Shown in pieces: positions 31,706 to 45,585 of a DNA stretch of 64,000 nucleotides. The stretch's first letter is position 1. The number at the start of each line of letters is the position of its first letter. Both the position numbers and the translations under genes were made by a program. The notes beneath the pieces are model-generated. The model was not told where the DNA came from. It ran no database searches and saw only the letters and a program-made list of their open reading frames with translations. The stretch is taken from NCBI GenBank assembly GCA_002189035.1, contig NEEC01000002.1, positions 1,922,001 through 1,986,000 on the forward strand, written 5' to 3'. This DNA comes from Utricularia gibba (Eukaryota > Streptophyta > Magnoliopsida > Lamiales > Lentibulariaceae).

Positions 31706-34700
31706 ATGAACGATAGATTGGAAGAGGAACACCGAGCGGCGTTGGATTCCATGGCGCCGTCAGCTCCGCCTCGGAAGTCGCACTCTTACAGCCAGCAGCT
31801 AAGAGCCAACACCGGGAATCATCATCAAAAGCGGCATGAGCTCCGGAAACATAGCCTCGACGAGAATCGCATTCTCAACAGCCATCATCCTAAAAAGATC
31901 ACCGCTTATTATTCCTCCGATGAGGATGATGAATTTCATCCCTATGCCATGGTGACCGGCAGCGTTAGTGATCACCATGTCGATTATCTTCAGCTTGGTG
32001 AGAAGATTGCGAATGCGGATGGTGTGGGAAGTGAAGGCTTTGATGATTCCCAAAATTGGCCTCAGCAACCGTTGCCAGAGTTCACCGCCGCGGGTGGTGG
32101 AGCGGAATATTTGAGGTTCCAAACAGGGCCCCTGTGAATCCCACTCGTCCTCCTTGCCTTGAGCTTCGTCCTCATCCTTTGAGGGAAACACAAGTAGGAT
32201 TTTCATGAAATATACTAGAGTGTGCATGTGATTGTCCTTGAACAATTTAAAAGTAGAATTTATGTTTCTTAAAAGAACAATGTTCATGCCTATTTCCTTT
32301 GTTGATTTGCAATCCCACTTATTTATGCATCTAAATTGGAAGCTGAATTCTCGCAACTAGGTAAAATTTAGTTTATTTTCTTATAAGATACGAAATGCTA
32401 TTTTCCTTCAGGTTGGAAAGTTCTTGAGGACTTTTGCCACTACAGAGACCCAACTTTGGTGTGGGGAAGAATCGTGTGTGAGAGTATGGAACTATACTGA
32501 TGCATATATGCCTGGGACTGGGGTAGGAGGAAGAGCCAGGAGAGGTGACGAGGACTCAGCTCCATTTTATGAGTCGATCACTACGCCAGCGACCCTATGC
32601 TTAACTGTTGATCAAGGAAGCCAGCTAGTTTGGAGTGGGCATAAAGATGGTAAAATTCGATCTTGGAGGATGGGTGATTCTTTTTCTTCCGAAGATGGTT
32701 TCAAGGAGGGTCTTTCTTGGCAGGCACATCGTGGTCCTGTTCTCTCCATGGAAATGTCATCTTATGGTATATCTTCTTTAAGATTTCTGAAATTTCCATT
32801 AGACTGATATACCTGCATTGTAGAAAAACCAATGCGACTATTCATCAAGAAATGAACTTTTTGATTTTTTTTTTTTTTTTTTTTTTTTGCTGGATTTAGG
32901 TGATCTGTGGTCAGGATCAGAGGGTGGTGTAATAAGAGTTTGGCCATGGGAAGTTGTGGAGAAGTCTTTGTCTTTATCACCAGAAGAAAAACACATGGCT
33001 ACTTTATTGGTGGAAAGATCACTTATTGAGCTCAAAAACCAAGTGACAGTTAATGGAGTATGCCAAATCCCTTCTACAGATGTCAAGATTTTGCTATCAG
33101 ATACTGCACGAGCCAAAGTTTGGGCTGCTGGTTCTTGTACATTCTCTCTCTGGTACGCCTATACCATTCTGATACATTTTTTTTACCATTGGCAGTTAAT
33201 TTTCTTTGCTTTTAGGAGAGTGTCTTACAGTTGAAGTTGAAGGAATATTTGGCTATTATGAGGATATCGTTTTATACCTATTAGTGATGAATAATCATGT
33301 CGATGCAACAGGGATGCTCGTACGAGAGAACTTTTAAAAGTATTTAACATAGAAGGTCAGATAGAGAATCGTGTTGATGTTCCATCATCACAAGAACAGC
33401 AAGTGGAGGATGAGATCAATGTTAAGTTTGTATCCAAGTCTAAAAAGGAGAAATCTTCAGGCTTCTTGCAGCGCTCTCGTAATGCAATACTAGGGGCAGC
33501 TGATGCTGTTCGGCGTGTAGCATCAAAGGGAGGTAATGAAGATGGGAAAAGAACCGAAGCTATAGTCCTTGCTGCTAATGGAATGATTTGGACAGGATGT
33601 TCGAATGGTTTGTTAATCCAGTGGGATGAAAATGGAAAGCGTGTAAAAGATATCACTCATGATGCTTGCGCTGTTTTGTGCTTTTGCTGTCATGGTTCAC
33701 GGATATGGGTAGGATACGTAAGTGGAATGATGTTGGTGATGGACCTTGAAGGAAATACGGTTGCCACTTGGCTTGCCCATTACGGCCCAGTTATAAAGTT
33801 AGTAATAGGAAATGGTACAGTTTTTAGCTTAGCAACACATGGTGGAGTAAGGGGATGGAACATTTCATCTCCGGCACCTATCGACGAAATATTAAGATAT
33901 GAGATATCTGAAAGAGAAATCATGTATACGAGGTTGCAAAATCTCAAAATTTTAGTTGGAACATGGAATGTTGGCCAGGGAAGGGCTTCTCATGATGCCA
34001 TAAGACTCTGGCTAGGTTCAGGCTTATCAGATGTTGATATCGTAGTTGTTGGGTTACAAGAAGTAGAAATGGGTGCTGGCTTTCTTGCAATGTCTGCTGC
34101 AAAAGAAACTGTATGTTTTCCAACAATTTTAGCTTCCATTACAGTTGTTATAACTTCTAACTACTCATGTCCTTTTAGGTAGGGATAGAAGGAAGTGCAG
34201 CTGGTCAATGGTGGCAAGATAATATTGGCAAGACATTAGATGAAGAATCAACTTTTGAACGAGTGGGTTCTCGTCAGTTGGCTGGTTTGATGATTGCAAT
34301 ATGGTACGTATAACCCTGCTATGAATCTTGCTTTGCAATTTTCAAAGTTCTAAAGGCTGTCGTTGGCTAAATTTCAGGGTGAGAAAGACTCTCAGATCTC
34401 ATGTTGGTGACCTTGATGTAGCAGCAGTTGCATGTGGTTTAGGCCGTGCGATTGGTAATAAGGTGCCCACATAGAGTCTTGCCTTTTGTTATTGACTAGA
34501 TGTTTTTCTGTACACTAAGAATGTAAGATCATTACTTGCAGGGAGGCGTAGGATTAAGGTTGAGGGTATTTGATCGGATTATGTGCTTTGTAAATTGTCA
34601 CTTGGCTGCTCATTTGGAAGCTGTTAATCGACGGAACGCTGATTTTGATCATATATATCGGACTATGTCTTTCACAAGGTCATCTAACTTCGTAAATAAT

Positions 34701-36241
34701 GCTGCTGGTATGCTGCGATACCTGTACTTGTGTTGCTCTATAGTCATCTCCACATATTTATTATGGATACTTCATTCTTGTGGCTTGTCATGGATTCTGT
34801 GTATTGCAGCCGGTGTTTCTGCAAACGCTCAGATGCTTCGTGGTGGTCCAAATGTATGTGCCCACATCTATTCATGCCATTTTTCTCTTGTGACTTTCAT
34901 GTTATTATTTCATATAATTTTGACAGGCCTCAACGTCTAAACATGATGAAGGAAAGCCTGATCTTGCTGAAGCTGATATGGTCATAATCTTCGGTGATTT
35001 CAACTATCGTCTCTTTGGAATATCATATGATGAAGCTCGGGATTTTGTTTCCCAAAGAAGCTTTGACTGGCTTCGAGAAAAAGACCAACTGAGAGCTGAA
35101 ATGAAAGCTGGAAAAGTTTTTCAAGGAATGCGTGAGGCACTCATCAGGTTCCCTCCTACTTACAAGTTTGAAAGGGGAAAACCAGGACTGGGAGGTATTG
35201 TGTTCTTGAGCAATAGCTTCAATAATGCTTCATAAATTTACTGTTAACGTTTTCTTTACTGGGGTTGATTAGGCTATGATTCGGGCGAGAAGAAGCGAAT
35301 CCCAGCTTGGTGTGACAGGATATTATATCGAGATAATAAGACATCTCCCAACCAAGAATGCAGTTTAGAATGCCCCATGGTTGCCTCTGTAGTACTGTAA
35401 GAAGTCACCACTAACTTTCATGTATATCTGCAGTCTTTTCATGCAAATTTTTATGATTCTTCAGCTTTGCTTAATGGTTTTTCCTTCCTTTTCGTGTGTC
35501 CATTGAAGATATGATGCCCGTATGGATGTGATCGAGAGTGATCATAAGCCGGTGCGATGCAAGATCAATGTGGATATTGCCCATGTTGACAGATCTATAA
35601 GGAGACGAGAGCTGGGAAAAATACTCAACATGAATGCAGAGATTCGGCGTCATCTACAAGCACTTAGGTTCACCCCAGAAACAGCAATCAACACAAACAG
35701 GGTAATGTTGCAACTACAGGACACCTTCACTTTGAACATCACAAATAGAAGTGCCCAGGAGAGTGTGTTTTTCCACATTACATGTGGTGGACAATCAACT
35801 TTGATGGAGAATCCCAGCTACCGTCCCAGAGGTTCGCTTGGTCTTCCTCATTGGTTGCAGGTACAGCTTACACTATATCAATGCGTTTTCTTCTATCTAT
35901 GGCGATGTGAAGCGATAATAGTTTCAATGTAGGTCACTCCTGCAGCCGGTGTGATCAACCCTGCACAAGCCGCAGAAGTAAGCATACACCATGAAGAGTT
36001 TCACACACAAGAGGAGTTCATCGATGGGATTCCACAAAGTTGGTGGTCCGAAGACACCAGAGATAAAGAGGTTGTTTTGTTTTTGAACATGAGGGGAAGT
36101 TGCTCCGTTGAGTTGAAAACTCATGAAGTATACGTACGGCTTGCCTTATCCAGAAACTCAGTCTCTAACGAGACAAGAAGAAGCATCTCGCACAGAGAGC
36201 AAGGAGTAAGTAGTCACATTCAAAAGCCTGCCTTGATGTAA
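31706..36241 (+). CDS. Type II inositol polyphosphate 5-phosphatase with WD40 repeats, one frame break
   Basis: Removes the 5-phosphate from inositol phosphates/phosphoinositides; closest to Arabidopsis 5PTase12/13/14 (FRA3 group). Twelve exons: 31706-32193, 32412-32766, 32900-33152, 33312-34110, 34179-34303, 34378-34462, 34542-34707, 34810-34853, 34927-35194, 35273-35396, 35509-35860, 35933-36241; about 1122 residues. The N-terminal third has WD40 blades ([33 protein letters not shown]). The phosphatase domain has [66 protein letters not shown] and ESDHKPVR. One G is missing in exon 1 near 32104 ([16 protein letters not shown]), which would cut the ORF at about 143 residues. The C-terminus is shorter than in Arabidopsis. 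Convergent with the ALS subunit gene. Confidence 0.93.
32866..32889. repeat. Long poly(T) tract in 5-phosphatase intron 2
   Basis: An uninterrupted T run of over 20 bases just before the acceptor of exon 3. It can act as the pyrimidine tract and is a likely place for length miscalls. Confidence 0.9.
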
Positions 36242-36568
36242 TATCATTCATGCAAATGCTGGCTGCTCTTGTAACTTCCGTTCTCCACTGTAAAGAAGAA
36301 GCTCTTTTGTTTGCAAGTGTAAGCTTTGAACTAATTCATCATATCCCAGTTTGCTCATCATCACAACCACACAAAAGAGGTGCCCTCACCGGTCATAAGA
36401 ATATGTTTTTAGATTGATTGGTGCAAGTTTTCCAACAAGATGATCAACTAGAAAGTCGCATTGTGAACATAAAAAAAAAAAAAAACCACAGCGTGACAGC
36501 ACAGAGCACCATACAACTACACGATCAGCAAAAACTTCTCTGAATTTGATGGTGCAAGGTTTTTCAGG
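36242..36568. other. Tail-to-tail gap between 5-phosphatase and ALS subunit genes
   Basis: 327 bases between two stop codons, holding both 3' untranslated regions, which may overlap. An A14 run lies near 36473. No gene. Confidence 0.7.
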
Positions 36569-39500
36569 TTAGAGTTGGGTATGCATACCACGAAGGTAAC
36601 GCGAATCAACTCCTGATTCCCTTGCAAGTGCTACTCTTCCTGTCCGTGCAACCTGAAACCACAGATCTACCATTTCAACTAAAAACAAATGGACTGGATC
36701 AATTTTGTAATGTCGTAGTCTATTTGCCAAAAAAATCACGCCTGTACTTGGGGTAAGCTTTTTTTTTGTAATGAAGGCTAGTTACTATCTAAGTAAGTCT
36801 TCAACGAACTCCCCTACTTTTTCAATTACTTTAGCTTCAAGGTTTCAGAACAAGCATGAATAAATTCCTTGCATGAACCCCACAAAGGACCTGCTACTTG
36901 GAAACTTTTACTATCAAGATGTCACCAAATTTTATGATAGGTTCTTCTAATTCCTTAACACTGGATTGAGCTCAAGTTAAGTAGAAAAATCAAGCGTACC
37001 TCACAGATTCCGTAGGGGTCCAACAGTCTTTGCAGGGCAACCATTTTGTCCAAGTCTCCCGTGAGCTGGGAAGATGAGAATGGAGGAATCATGATGTATC
37101 CAGCAAGTGGAATGAATTACATACACTTGATGGATCAAACCTCCAGGGTAATTGTGTGATCAGAGACATCAACGGTTTTGGCTCTAAATATGCTAGCAAT
37201 ATCAAGAACATCACGACGTGCAGAGGCATTAACAGCAACCTTGATTAACATCAATTCTCGCTCAGCAAATGGGAAGTGCGTTAGATCGTGAACCTAAAAA
37301 ATCACATAGTTGCAGTTTCATGTATTTTCTAAAGAAAACAATAAAATGGACAATTAATCAGGGATAAAAAAAAACTGACGGTCACATGCAGCAGAAATTT
37401 ACTAAAATTTAAAGACAAGAAAATGATCATATCTTTGTCTGCTATGGCTATCAGTGTTTATCCCTTAAAAGCAGTAAGAAACCTGAAAATCCAAGAACGC
37501 CTACGAATGGACTAATCAGTGAATACAGCCCTACAATTCATAACATTAACCCCACCTGGTGAAGATCAACCAGCTTCTCAAGTTGCTTCAGCAACTTGCT
37601 GATGGATTCATCTGTGCCAGGAACAACAGTAGTAATGCGAGAAAGTCCTTCACTTTCAGCACGCCCTACGGCTAAACTCTTAACAAAAAAAAAAAAAAAA
37701 TTCCACTACAATGACTAAGTTGAGAATAGTCAAAGTTGGAAAGATAGCTAAACTTCTTGAGCAAAACTTCAAGAACCTGAATATTATATCCTCTTCGAGC
37801 AAAAACTGCTGTAACCAGGTTAAGAACTCCAGGAGCATCATTGACAAGCATTGATAATGTGTGGGACCGAATGCCACTAGTCTGTAGGACGACTATAATG
37901 CATTAGGAAGAATAACAAGAGGGTGATATTTAACAACCTCACCTTACTGCAATAACCAAAAACAAACATTCAATTAATAATCTATGGTTAAGAAAGATGT
38001 AAGCAGATGAAGGTGTTTTACAAAATCATTTTCAGGCTATTGCAATGCATGAACGATGATCCAAGGCAACATCAACTTTATTTAGAAGCTAAAGAAATCA
38101 CAATCACTTACATCTTCATCATTCAACACTCCCCAATGAGCATCAAGAACTTGATTGAAAGAAATGGTATCACTTGTTTCAACAGGGTAAACGTCTCCCT
38201 TCATGCAACAAATGCACACGTTAAAGCATCAAATCTAACAAATCATACATAACTGTTTTGTTAACAAGCACAGTGAGCAAGTGTACTTCGGAAGGAATGT
38301 CTTGAACAGGAGATTTTAGAGTGGGTGGCATCCTACGAAGTGGCATTTTGACATCCAGATCAGGATACGATGCAGCTGAGAACCGCCAAAAGGGAGCTGA
38401 TTGACCCATCCTTTCTCTTCGCAAGGCAATCTAGCTTAATAAAAAAAATGAGAGGGAAACAGACTTCTAAATACTGACTTGATTCCTCATGAAATTTACC
38501 TTTCCTGTCCTAGCAATCTCTCTTATTCCAAATTTACTTAGATTTCTCTGCAAAGCAACCATCTTTCCAGGATCTCCAGTAACCTATGTAGCATAAAATA
38601 CCGACAATGCAAACAAAGTTGATTGAACTTTTTAGTTAACGAGTGAAACTAGACTGTCCTGAGATCCACTGTTGCAACAAGAAAAGAAGAACCCTTAAGA
38701 TGGTGACTGGTAAGGAAAATTGTTATCTGCAACATATTGCAATAGACATGCATATGAAATATGTTTATAAATGTAACTTCTAAAAGCAGAATTAACTCTC
38801 ACCTCAATAGTCAGTGAGTCATCAGAGATATCAACAATTTTTGCCCTGAAAATGTCGACTAACCACATCACCTGGAGATTAATCAAAGAAAAATAATGAC
38901 AATAAGAACAGTGGATGGAAACGGTTAAATTCAACAAGCTCCTAATGAATTATCAAACACAGCCCCTTCTGAAGTTGATGACAGATTCATAATGACGTAA
39001 TGTATTAACAGTGTAGCAAAACTGTTCAAAGCATTACCTCCGCTCTGCAATTTGGATCAGCATTGATCTTGATAAGCATCAATTCACGTTCCACATGAGG
39101 CTCCTTTGATATATCATCAACCTGATTTCCAAAAAAAGTGAGATGTTTTCTTTCAAAAACCCCTTTAAAAAAATACGTGCCAATCATAGCTGTCACATCC
39201 AACAAAAGGAATGGATTTTGCTTATTAGAAGCAATATGATACAGAACTGGAGCATTCTGTGGATTATCCTCTTCAAGAGGCAACCAATTACTTATCATAG
39301 AAAAGGAAGCAACTAGAACAGGCATCCATGATACATAGAACATGAGAGCGGGATTTTTCTGGGCAGAGACTTTAGTTTTGTAATCTTTTTATGTAGTATC
39401 ATTAGGCTTAAGTCTTTCCTTATTCTTGTCCTTTGGAAACGTTTCTGGGTTTTTTTTTTCAACTATCAACTAGAACACATCTCTAGTCATTTTCATCCTT

Positions 39501-40712
39501 GCTCCTCTCATAGCTATTGCCAAGTTTGGGGACCATCCACCCTCACAGATTTTCGTTTTTTCTATACCTTACACTTCAAAAAAAGGCCTCAATTTGTGCC
39601 GATAATGTTATGTCTAGGGACTTCACATCTCCCCTCTGAAAACAACATGGGATTTTCCTAAACGCCGTACACAATGAGATTAGCTAAATAACAGAAGGCA
39701 ATGGTTTGAATCAAACTGCGTTTAGCCAAGCAAGATTTACAGAAGCTACGGGCCCTATATGGTTAATCTTTTTCCATCCATTCTTTCTCAGATTTCAGGA
39801 GATTATACTATTTAACACAATTTCAACATAGGAACCACCTAATCTGAGAAAAAACTGTTTTTTATTGCATTACCACATACCACAAACGAGGTAAGAATAA
39901 ATGATCAAGAGTAAGATGGTCACCTTTAGTACGTTCACAAGCTTCTTCAGCTGTTCCATAACTTGGTGTAGCACCTTTTCAGTTCCAGATACAACTATAG
40001 TAAAGAGAGCCTTATCCTTGTTTAGTCCAACTGCCAGAGATTCAATGTTGTACCCTCTCCGAGCAAAAACTCCAGCTATTCGGTTGATCATTCCACTTTC
40101 ATCACCAACAAATACAGAGATGGCGTGGCGTTTCACCCTGATTCATAATCATTGTCGAATACATACTGTTCAGATGCCTTAGGAGGGATTGCAGCATTAG
40201 GAAAGATTGAACAGAACAATTAAAAAACAATTCAAGGCAAATGGGCAAAATCTACCGTAGACAGCGAGAAGAACTCAGAACGTGAGTTTTAAGTTCATTT
40301 TGGACCACGGATGATACGGCTATGAAAATTTCATATAAAAAATTTGAACAGTACCAGCCATGAAACCCAGGTGCTAAAAATTTCTTGTGTACGAAACGCG
40401 GAATCATTTGCTCCTACTTCGAATCCAAACAACATAAAAACCAACAGCAGATACTGAAATATTTAATGATGACCAGTGTGTGTACTTTGAGCTTCCTGTA
40501 GAACCAGAGGACGGGGCGGCCAGAGATGTTCCCGAAACTGAAAGAGCAGCATTCTGTGGCTGCTTGTGATTGTCGCTTGAACTGTGAGCACAAATAGCTA
40601 AGCCATTTGCGGGTTTTGAAGGTAAGTTTGGAGAACTAAGATTATGGGAAATCATGTTCCTGGAGTGCCAGGAAGTGGCAAACGCTGTAGAATAGAAGGG
40701 CATGGATGCCAT
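36569..40712 (-). CDS. Acetolactate synthase regulatory (small) subunit, chloroplastic
   Basis: Activates the catalytic subunit of acetohydroxyacid synthase and gives feedback control by branched-chain amino acids in the plastid (Arabidopsis AIP1/AIP3 family). Twelve exons right to left: 40486-40712, 39924-40137, 39038-39121, 38803-38871, 38500-38583, 38287-38430, 38112-38198, 37777-37881, 37556-37678, 37141-37293, 37000-37065, 36569-36652; 479 residues, all phases regular. A Ser-rich transit peptide precedes two copies of ACT plus ALS C-terminal domain. Copy one has [19 protein letters not shown] and [14 protein letters not shown]; copy two has [19 protein letters not shown] and [14 protein letters not shown]. 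Each ends in a GD-x2-KMVALQR segment and a GKIAL or GRVAL motif. Intron 2 is about 800 bases and holds no supported ORF. Confidence 0.95.
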
Positions 40713-42758
40713 TGCTGGATTTAAGCGCTTAACCCTTCTTTCAGGCTATGGGGTGGCACCTCATATGAAATGAGTGCAGTTTACCTACTCCATTACAAAT
40801 AAAGGAAGAAACCGAACCTTCCAGCAACAAAATTACGCACTTAGACAAACAAAAAAAAGTTCTTTTTTTTTTAACCCCGTAGAAGAGGAGGCGAATCAGT
40901 AGGCATAATGCACAAGAAATCAAGAAATTCGTGACAGAATGGGCTGTGTCCGAAACCACTGAAAGAAGAACACGAAGATTGTGATCCATACAATCGATAA
41001 AAAGTTGGCCCAAGGAGAAGCCAGTAATCTACCACGTGTTCACAGTTCTCGAGGTGAAGTAAAAAACACCAATGTCTTCACGATTGTAACTCCGAAGAAC
41101 TGGCTTCTATCCTGATGAGCGTTGTTCGAAGGTATGGAATGATGATGTCGAGCCTTCTAAAACCTTGTCCTCATCATGGAGACATAACCCAGATTTTTGT
41201 GGTTCTTTTTATCCCCCTTTGGGAAGTCTTCCGTTCTGAGCCTTCTATTCAATCGCATGGCAACAAAACCGCGACGACAACAGATCATAGAGAAATCAGA
41301 CGGCGGAGGTATGAGTTGAACGAAGAAGATGATTTCAACTAGCCCAAAACCTCTCTCAAAAACATCCACCTACTTGTGCATGGGATCTATAAATAAAAGA
41401 ATGCAGTTGGATGAGGGGATTTTAACACCATCTTTATTTCTTTTATTAAATGTTGATATGGTATTTTTTAATTGAATTATTAAGTTTTGGTTAGATTTGT
41501 ATATATTTTCGAAAACCGTAATATTAAAATAAATATTATAAACTATATTTTAAACCATTTTCAAAAGAAAATTAAGTTTCTTCATTTTCGTTTCCAAAAA
41601 AAAATTAAAAAACAAGATTAATCATTTCCGAAATATTTACCTCATTTCCGGAAATGATACATCAGCATTTGCGGAAACGAATAAATATACTCTAATCGAA
41701 CTATGAATTATAAAAAGATAAAACCCTAAAATCATAACAATTGTATTGTTCAAAATGAATGACATTATAGAAATAAAATATGAATCATGATAAATAAAAG
41801 CGACAAAACATGAAATGGAAACAATGAAAAAATTAGAGATTTAAATATGGCTATTATAATTAAATAAAATATAATTTATATTATATTTAAATAGTCTTAA
41901 TTTTTAAAATTAACTTTGTTTTAATTAAAATATAAGATAATTATATATTAATCTGAAAGTAAAAAATGAAAATCTAGAAATGAAATAAAATATATTATTT
42001 AATTTTATGTTTTGTAAAGGAAGACAGGAGGGGTTGAGTTTGGGAGTTAAAAACCGCCTGTTTTGAATTTAGGGTTGGAATGAATATTCACTAAACCCAA
42101 TTGAAATCAATTTGGATGGCAACAAAACAGGATCAGAAGAGAATGTCGGCTCTCCAGTCCCAAGGAAGAAGATACGGAGGGAGAGTGTCTTCTCTGCATG
42201 GTCATGTGCCGGCAATGTCAACAAGGTTACCGTAGAGATAGATAGCTATTTTTACTCTCGGGCAAATTGGAATTTTCTTTTTTTTGCGTTAAAGACTAAA
42301 AACGGATGTCGGTTCTTGAGTGCAGCGACGGCATTCGCGGCCCACCGGTTACATCAATGCAGCAAGAGAATCCTTGTTTTCGTCCCCTCATCATCTCCTT
42401 TTTTGATCCTTCATTTTCTTTTTTTTTTCTGAGAAGAAGAGATGTGGGAAATCGTAGCTGCAAATTTTCTGCTTTTCTAGGTCTTTGTCTCCAATCAATG
42501 CCACCCCTTTCAAGCGTAAGCGTCTTATTTTCTGGATTCTGATACGCCAGCAACCCAAAAACTACCTGCATTACTGATTTTAATTTTCTGGGGTAAGGCA
42601 GTTATTTCTGAAAGTACCCATTGATATTGATCTCATGAATCATGTAAAGCTATTGTTTTGGTTTCAGAAAACAAGAATCCCATATTTATAGGTTGAAATC
42701 TGGTTGGGAAACGACCTCTGCCTGGTGTTATTTTGGAGGAAAAATAGAAACAAGAGCG
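40713..42758. other. Divergent intergenic region between ALS subunit and ILK-type kinase
   Basis: ALS leader and promoter on the left; AT-rich DNA at 41400-42010; likely 5' leader of the kinase gene from about 42050, perhaps with a leader intron. ORFs at 41115-41342 and 42112-42432 show no family resemblance. Confidence 0.55.
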
Positions 42759-45585
42759 ATGGACGTTGCCTCTCAGTTGAAGCGCGGAATATCACGGCAG
42801 TTCTCAACGGGGTCGTTGAGAATGCGTGGGATGAGTTTCCGGCGCCAAAATTCGCTTGATCCTCGGCGGAACAATTTCAGATTTAGCTTCGGGCGCCAAT
42901 CATCGATGGACCCAATTAGGCGTAGCCCCATAGATGATGGAGAGGAATGCTCTGGCAGGCTTACAGTGCCTGAGAATCTTGATAGCACAATGCAGCTTTT
43001 GTTTTTGGCGTGCCAAGGGGACGTAGAAGGGTTGAAGGACTTATTGGATAAAGGTGTTGATGTGAATAGTATTGATTTGGATGGAAGGACAGCGCTACAC
43101 ATTGCAGCTTGTGAGGGACATGTGGAGGTCGTCACGCTTTTGTTGAGTAGGAAAGCGAATATTGATGCTAGAGATCGATGGGGCAGCACGGTAGTTAATT
43201 CTGCTAATTGCTGTTTTCATATTGTTTGTTATAATCTAGTATCATGGCATGCGTTTAATTCTGCTAATCACTGGTGTTTCCTGTTGCTTGATGCATCAGT
43301 TTTTTGTTATCTTCCTGTGTGATAGGCTGTCGCCGATGCCAAATATTATGGGAATACAGCTGTTTACAATATTTTGAAGGCGCGTGGAGCCAAGATACCA
43401 GTGAGTGTGAATTCTGATTCCTTTGTAATAAGTAATTCGTTTATATTTGTGTTGGTAATAGTGATTTTTTGTTGGGTAATCCTAGAAAACCAGGAAGACA
43501 CCCATGGCTGTCGCTAATCCACGTGAAGTTCCGGAGTATGAGCTTAATCCTTCGGATATTCAAATACGTCGAAGTGATGGCATCTCCAAGGTAAGCATAT
43601 ATATGTAGAACATTCCGCAAATATTTTTGGTATTCAAGTTCTGTTAGGCGCGTAGCATGGGTGATCATTAAATATGTCTGTAGGTGGTTCTTTTCTTAAA
43701 TAATAAAAGTGAGATCATATGCCCAGATCATATTATCTTCATCTTTGATGCTAGGGATGCTATCAAGTTGCGAAGTGGAATGGGACAAAAGTTTCTGTAA
43801 AAATTCTAGATAAAGATGCTCATCTTGACCCTGAATCAATGTATGTGATATATTATGTTTTTGTATTTGTTTCTTAATGAGATATTGTCATCTGATAACA
43901 GAAATTTGATGAAAGATTACTTGCATTGCAATGCAGAAATATTTTCAGGCAGGAACTTACCTTGTTAGAAAAGGTTCGGCATCCAAATGTAGTTCAGTTT
44001 ATTGGCGCTGTCACACAAAATACACCCATGATGATTGTTTTGGAATATCATTCAAAAGTAATTATCTTTCTCTTCTTTTTAAGTGCACCTGCTCTATGTA
44101 TCTTTCTTTTTCCCTGTGTACCTTGATCCAATCTCTAGAGCTTTATGCACGTTCACATCCATGCCTCCTACATTATTTCAGTTTCCGTATGTGCTATCTC
44201 AGTTAATTAATTATTTATGGCTGTGACTGGGCTCCCTGATGATCATCCATCGGGGAGCACTCTTTATCTTATGTTTTGCTACAAGCGAGATTAGCCACCC
44301 CTCACTTGCATTACTGGCAATCTCTAGGGGGACCTGGCAGGCTACCTTCAGAAAAAGGGACGTTTGTCTCCTTCAAAGGCAATAAGATTTGCATTGGAAA
44401 TCGCCAGGTTTTCCCCATTTCAAATGTCTTGCCATCTTCAATTTAAGTTACATTTTGCGTAACCCCGTTTGCTTACACTAGTTTTATCTAGGGGTATGAA
44501 TTATCTCCATGAATGCAAGCCTGAACCGATTATACATTGTGACTTAAAGCCAAAGTAAGGCAACTGGAATATTTTGAGATACTTCAGTGTATTATCACTT
44601 GGAATGCCTTTTTAATATTTGCACTCCTGGTAAGGTGCCAGAAATATTTTGCTAGGTTTTGGAGGACAGCTGAAAGTTTCTGGATTTGGAGTTCTTCGGA
44701 TGTCCACCATCTCACCTGATAAAGCACAAATCATGCAACCAGAGGCCATAGACATCACCAGTGAGTTTCAGAAAACTGCTGAGTCGTTTCTTTACCGTAG
44801 CCAGTTTTTACTAATGCGCATTTTCTGTATAACCCATTGCTAAAAGCCACCCATCCTTATGCTGCAATTGACTTTTTCCCCCTTTTTTTATAAAATGAAG
44901 GTTACTATGTTGCTCCTGAACTCTACAAAAACGAAATATTTGACAGAAGCGTCGATGTGCATTCGTTTGCTATCATGCTGTATGAGGTACCATACCAAGA
45001 GGAGGAAGAATTATGCTATTTACTTACCTCCAAGTTCCTCCAAGAGGAGGAAGAATCATGCAGCATGAGTTCCCTAACCATTGGATCCTGATGTCTTAGA
45101 TGATGGAGGGATCCGCTCCATTTTCCTCCAAGTCTCCAGAAGAGGCCACTAAATTAATATGCTTGGAAGAACGAAGACCCACAATCAAATCAAAATCAAA
45201 ATCTTTTCCAGCAGAGCTAAAAGAGTGAGTGATTCTCTTATGTAATGCATGTGCACTGTTTCCCAGTTTTTCAATCATTCATTGCCTCCACCTGACCATA
45301 ACAGCTTGATCGAAGAATGCTGGAACCCGGATCCAGCAAAGAGGCCATCATTTGCAGAGATCATCACAGGGCTGGATAAAATCGTCGTGAACTGCACCAA
45401 ACAAGGATGGTGGAAAGACACCTTCAGGCTCCCATGGTACGTTCATCATCATCCTAACAATACTCCACCCATCAATCTGCATGAGACAGATTTAGCTATT
45501 TTCCTAGCAACATCGAATATGTGAATGGGGGCCTCACTAAATGGCTGCTGATCTGTTGCAAATGCTTATGGTTTGCAGGAAGTAG
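42759..45585 (+). CDS. Ankyrin-repeat integrin-linked-kinase-like (Raf-like C1) protein, probable pseudokinase
   Basis: Cytosolic/plasma-membrane signalling protein of the plant ILK group. Twelve exons: 42759-43190, 43326-43400, 43486-43590, 43755-43840, 43937-44057, 44328-44407, 44492-44554, 44642-44760, 44901-44986, 45100-45224, 45305-45436, 45579-45585; 476 residues. The N-terminus is Arg/Ser-rich (LKRGISRQFSTGS). Ankyrin repeats follow (GVDVNSIDLDGRTALHIAAC, ANIDARDRWGST). In the kinase domain the Lys of VSVKILD is kept, but the HRD motif is HCD (IIHCDLKPKN) and DFG is GFG (VSGFGVL), so catalysis is doubtful unless Mn-dependent or atypical, as reported for some ILKs. The end is TFRLPW plus K from a 7-base last exon. 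The intron-retained reading would give an unrelated tail. The start was chosen because it matches the family N-terminus. Confidence 0.93.

Noticed and set aside
32412-32766. Separate WD40 gene distinct from the 5-phosphatase
   Set aside because: Exon phases join continuously to the phosphatase domain, and the order matches plant type II 5-phosphatases.
39122-39923. Nested gene in the long ALS subunit intron 2
   Set aside because: The ORF there merely extends the next exon into intron sequence, and nothing else resembles coding DNA.
42112-42432. 106-residue ORF upstream of the ILK-type gene
   Set aside because: Not in frame with the family N-terminus and ends in low-complexity Phe-rich sequence; more likely leader or promoter DNA.
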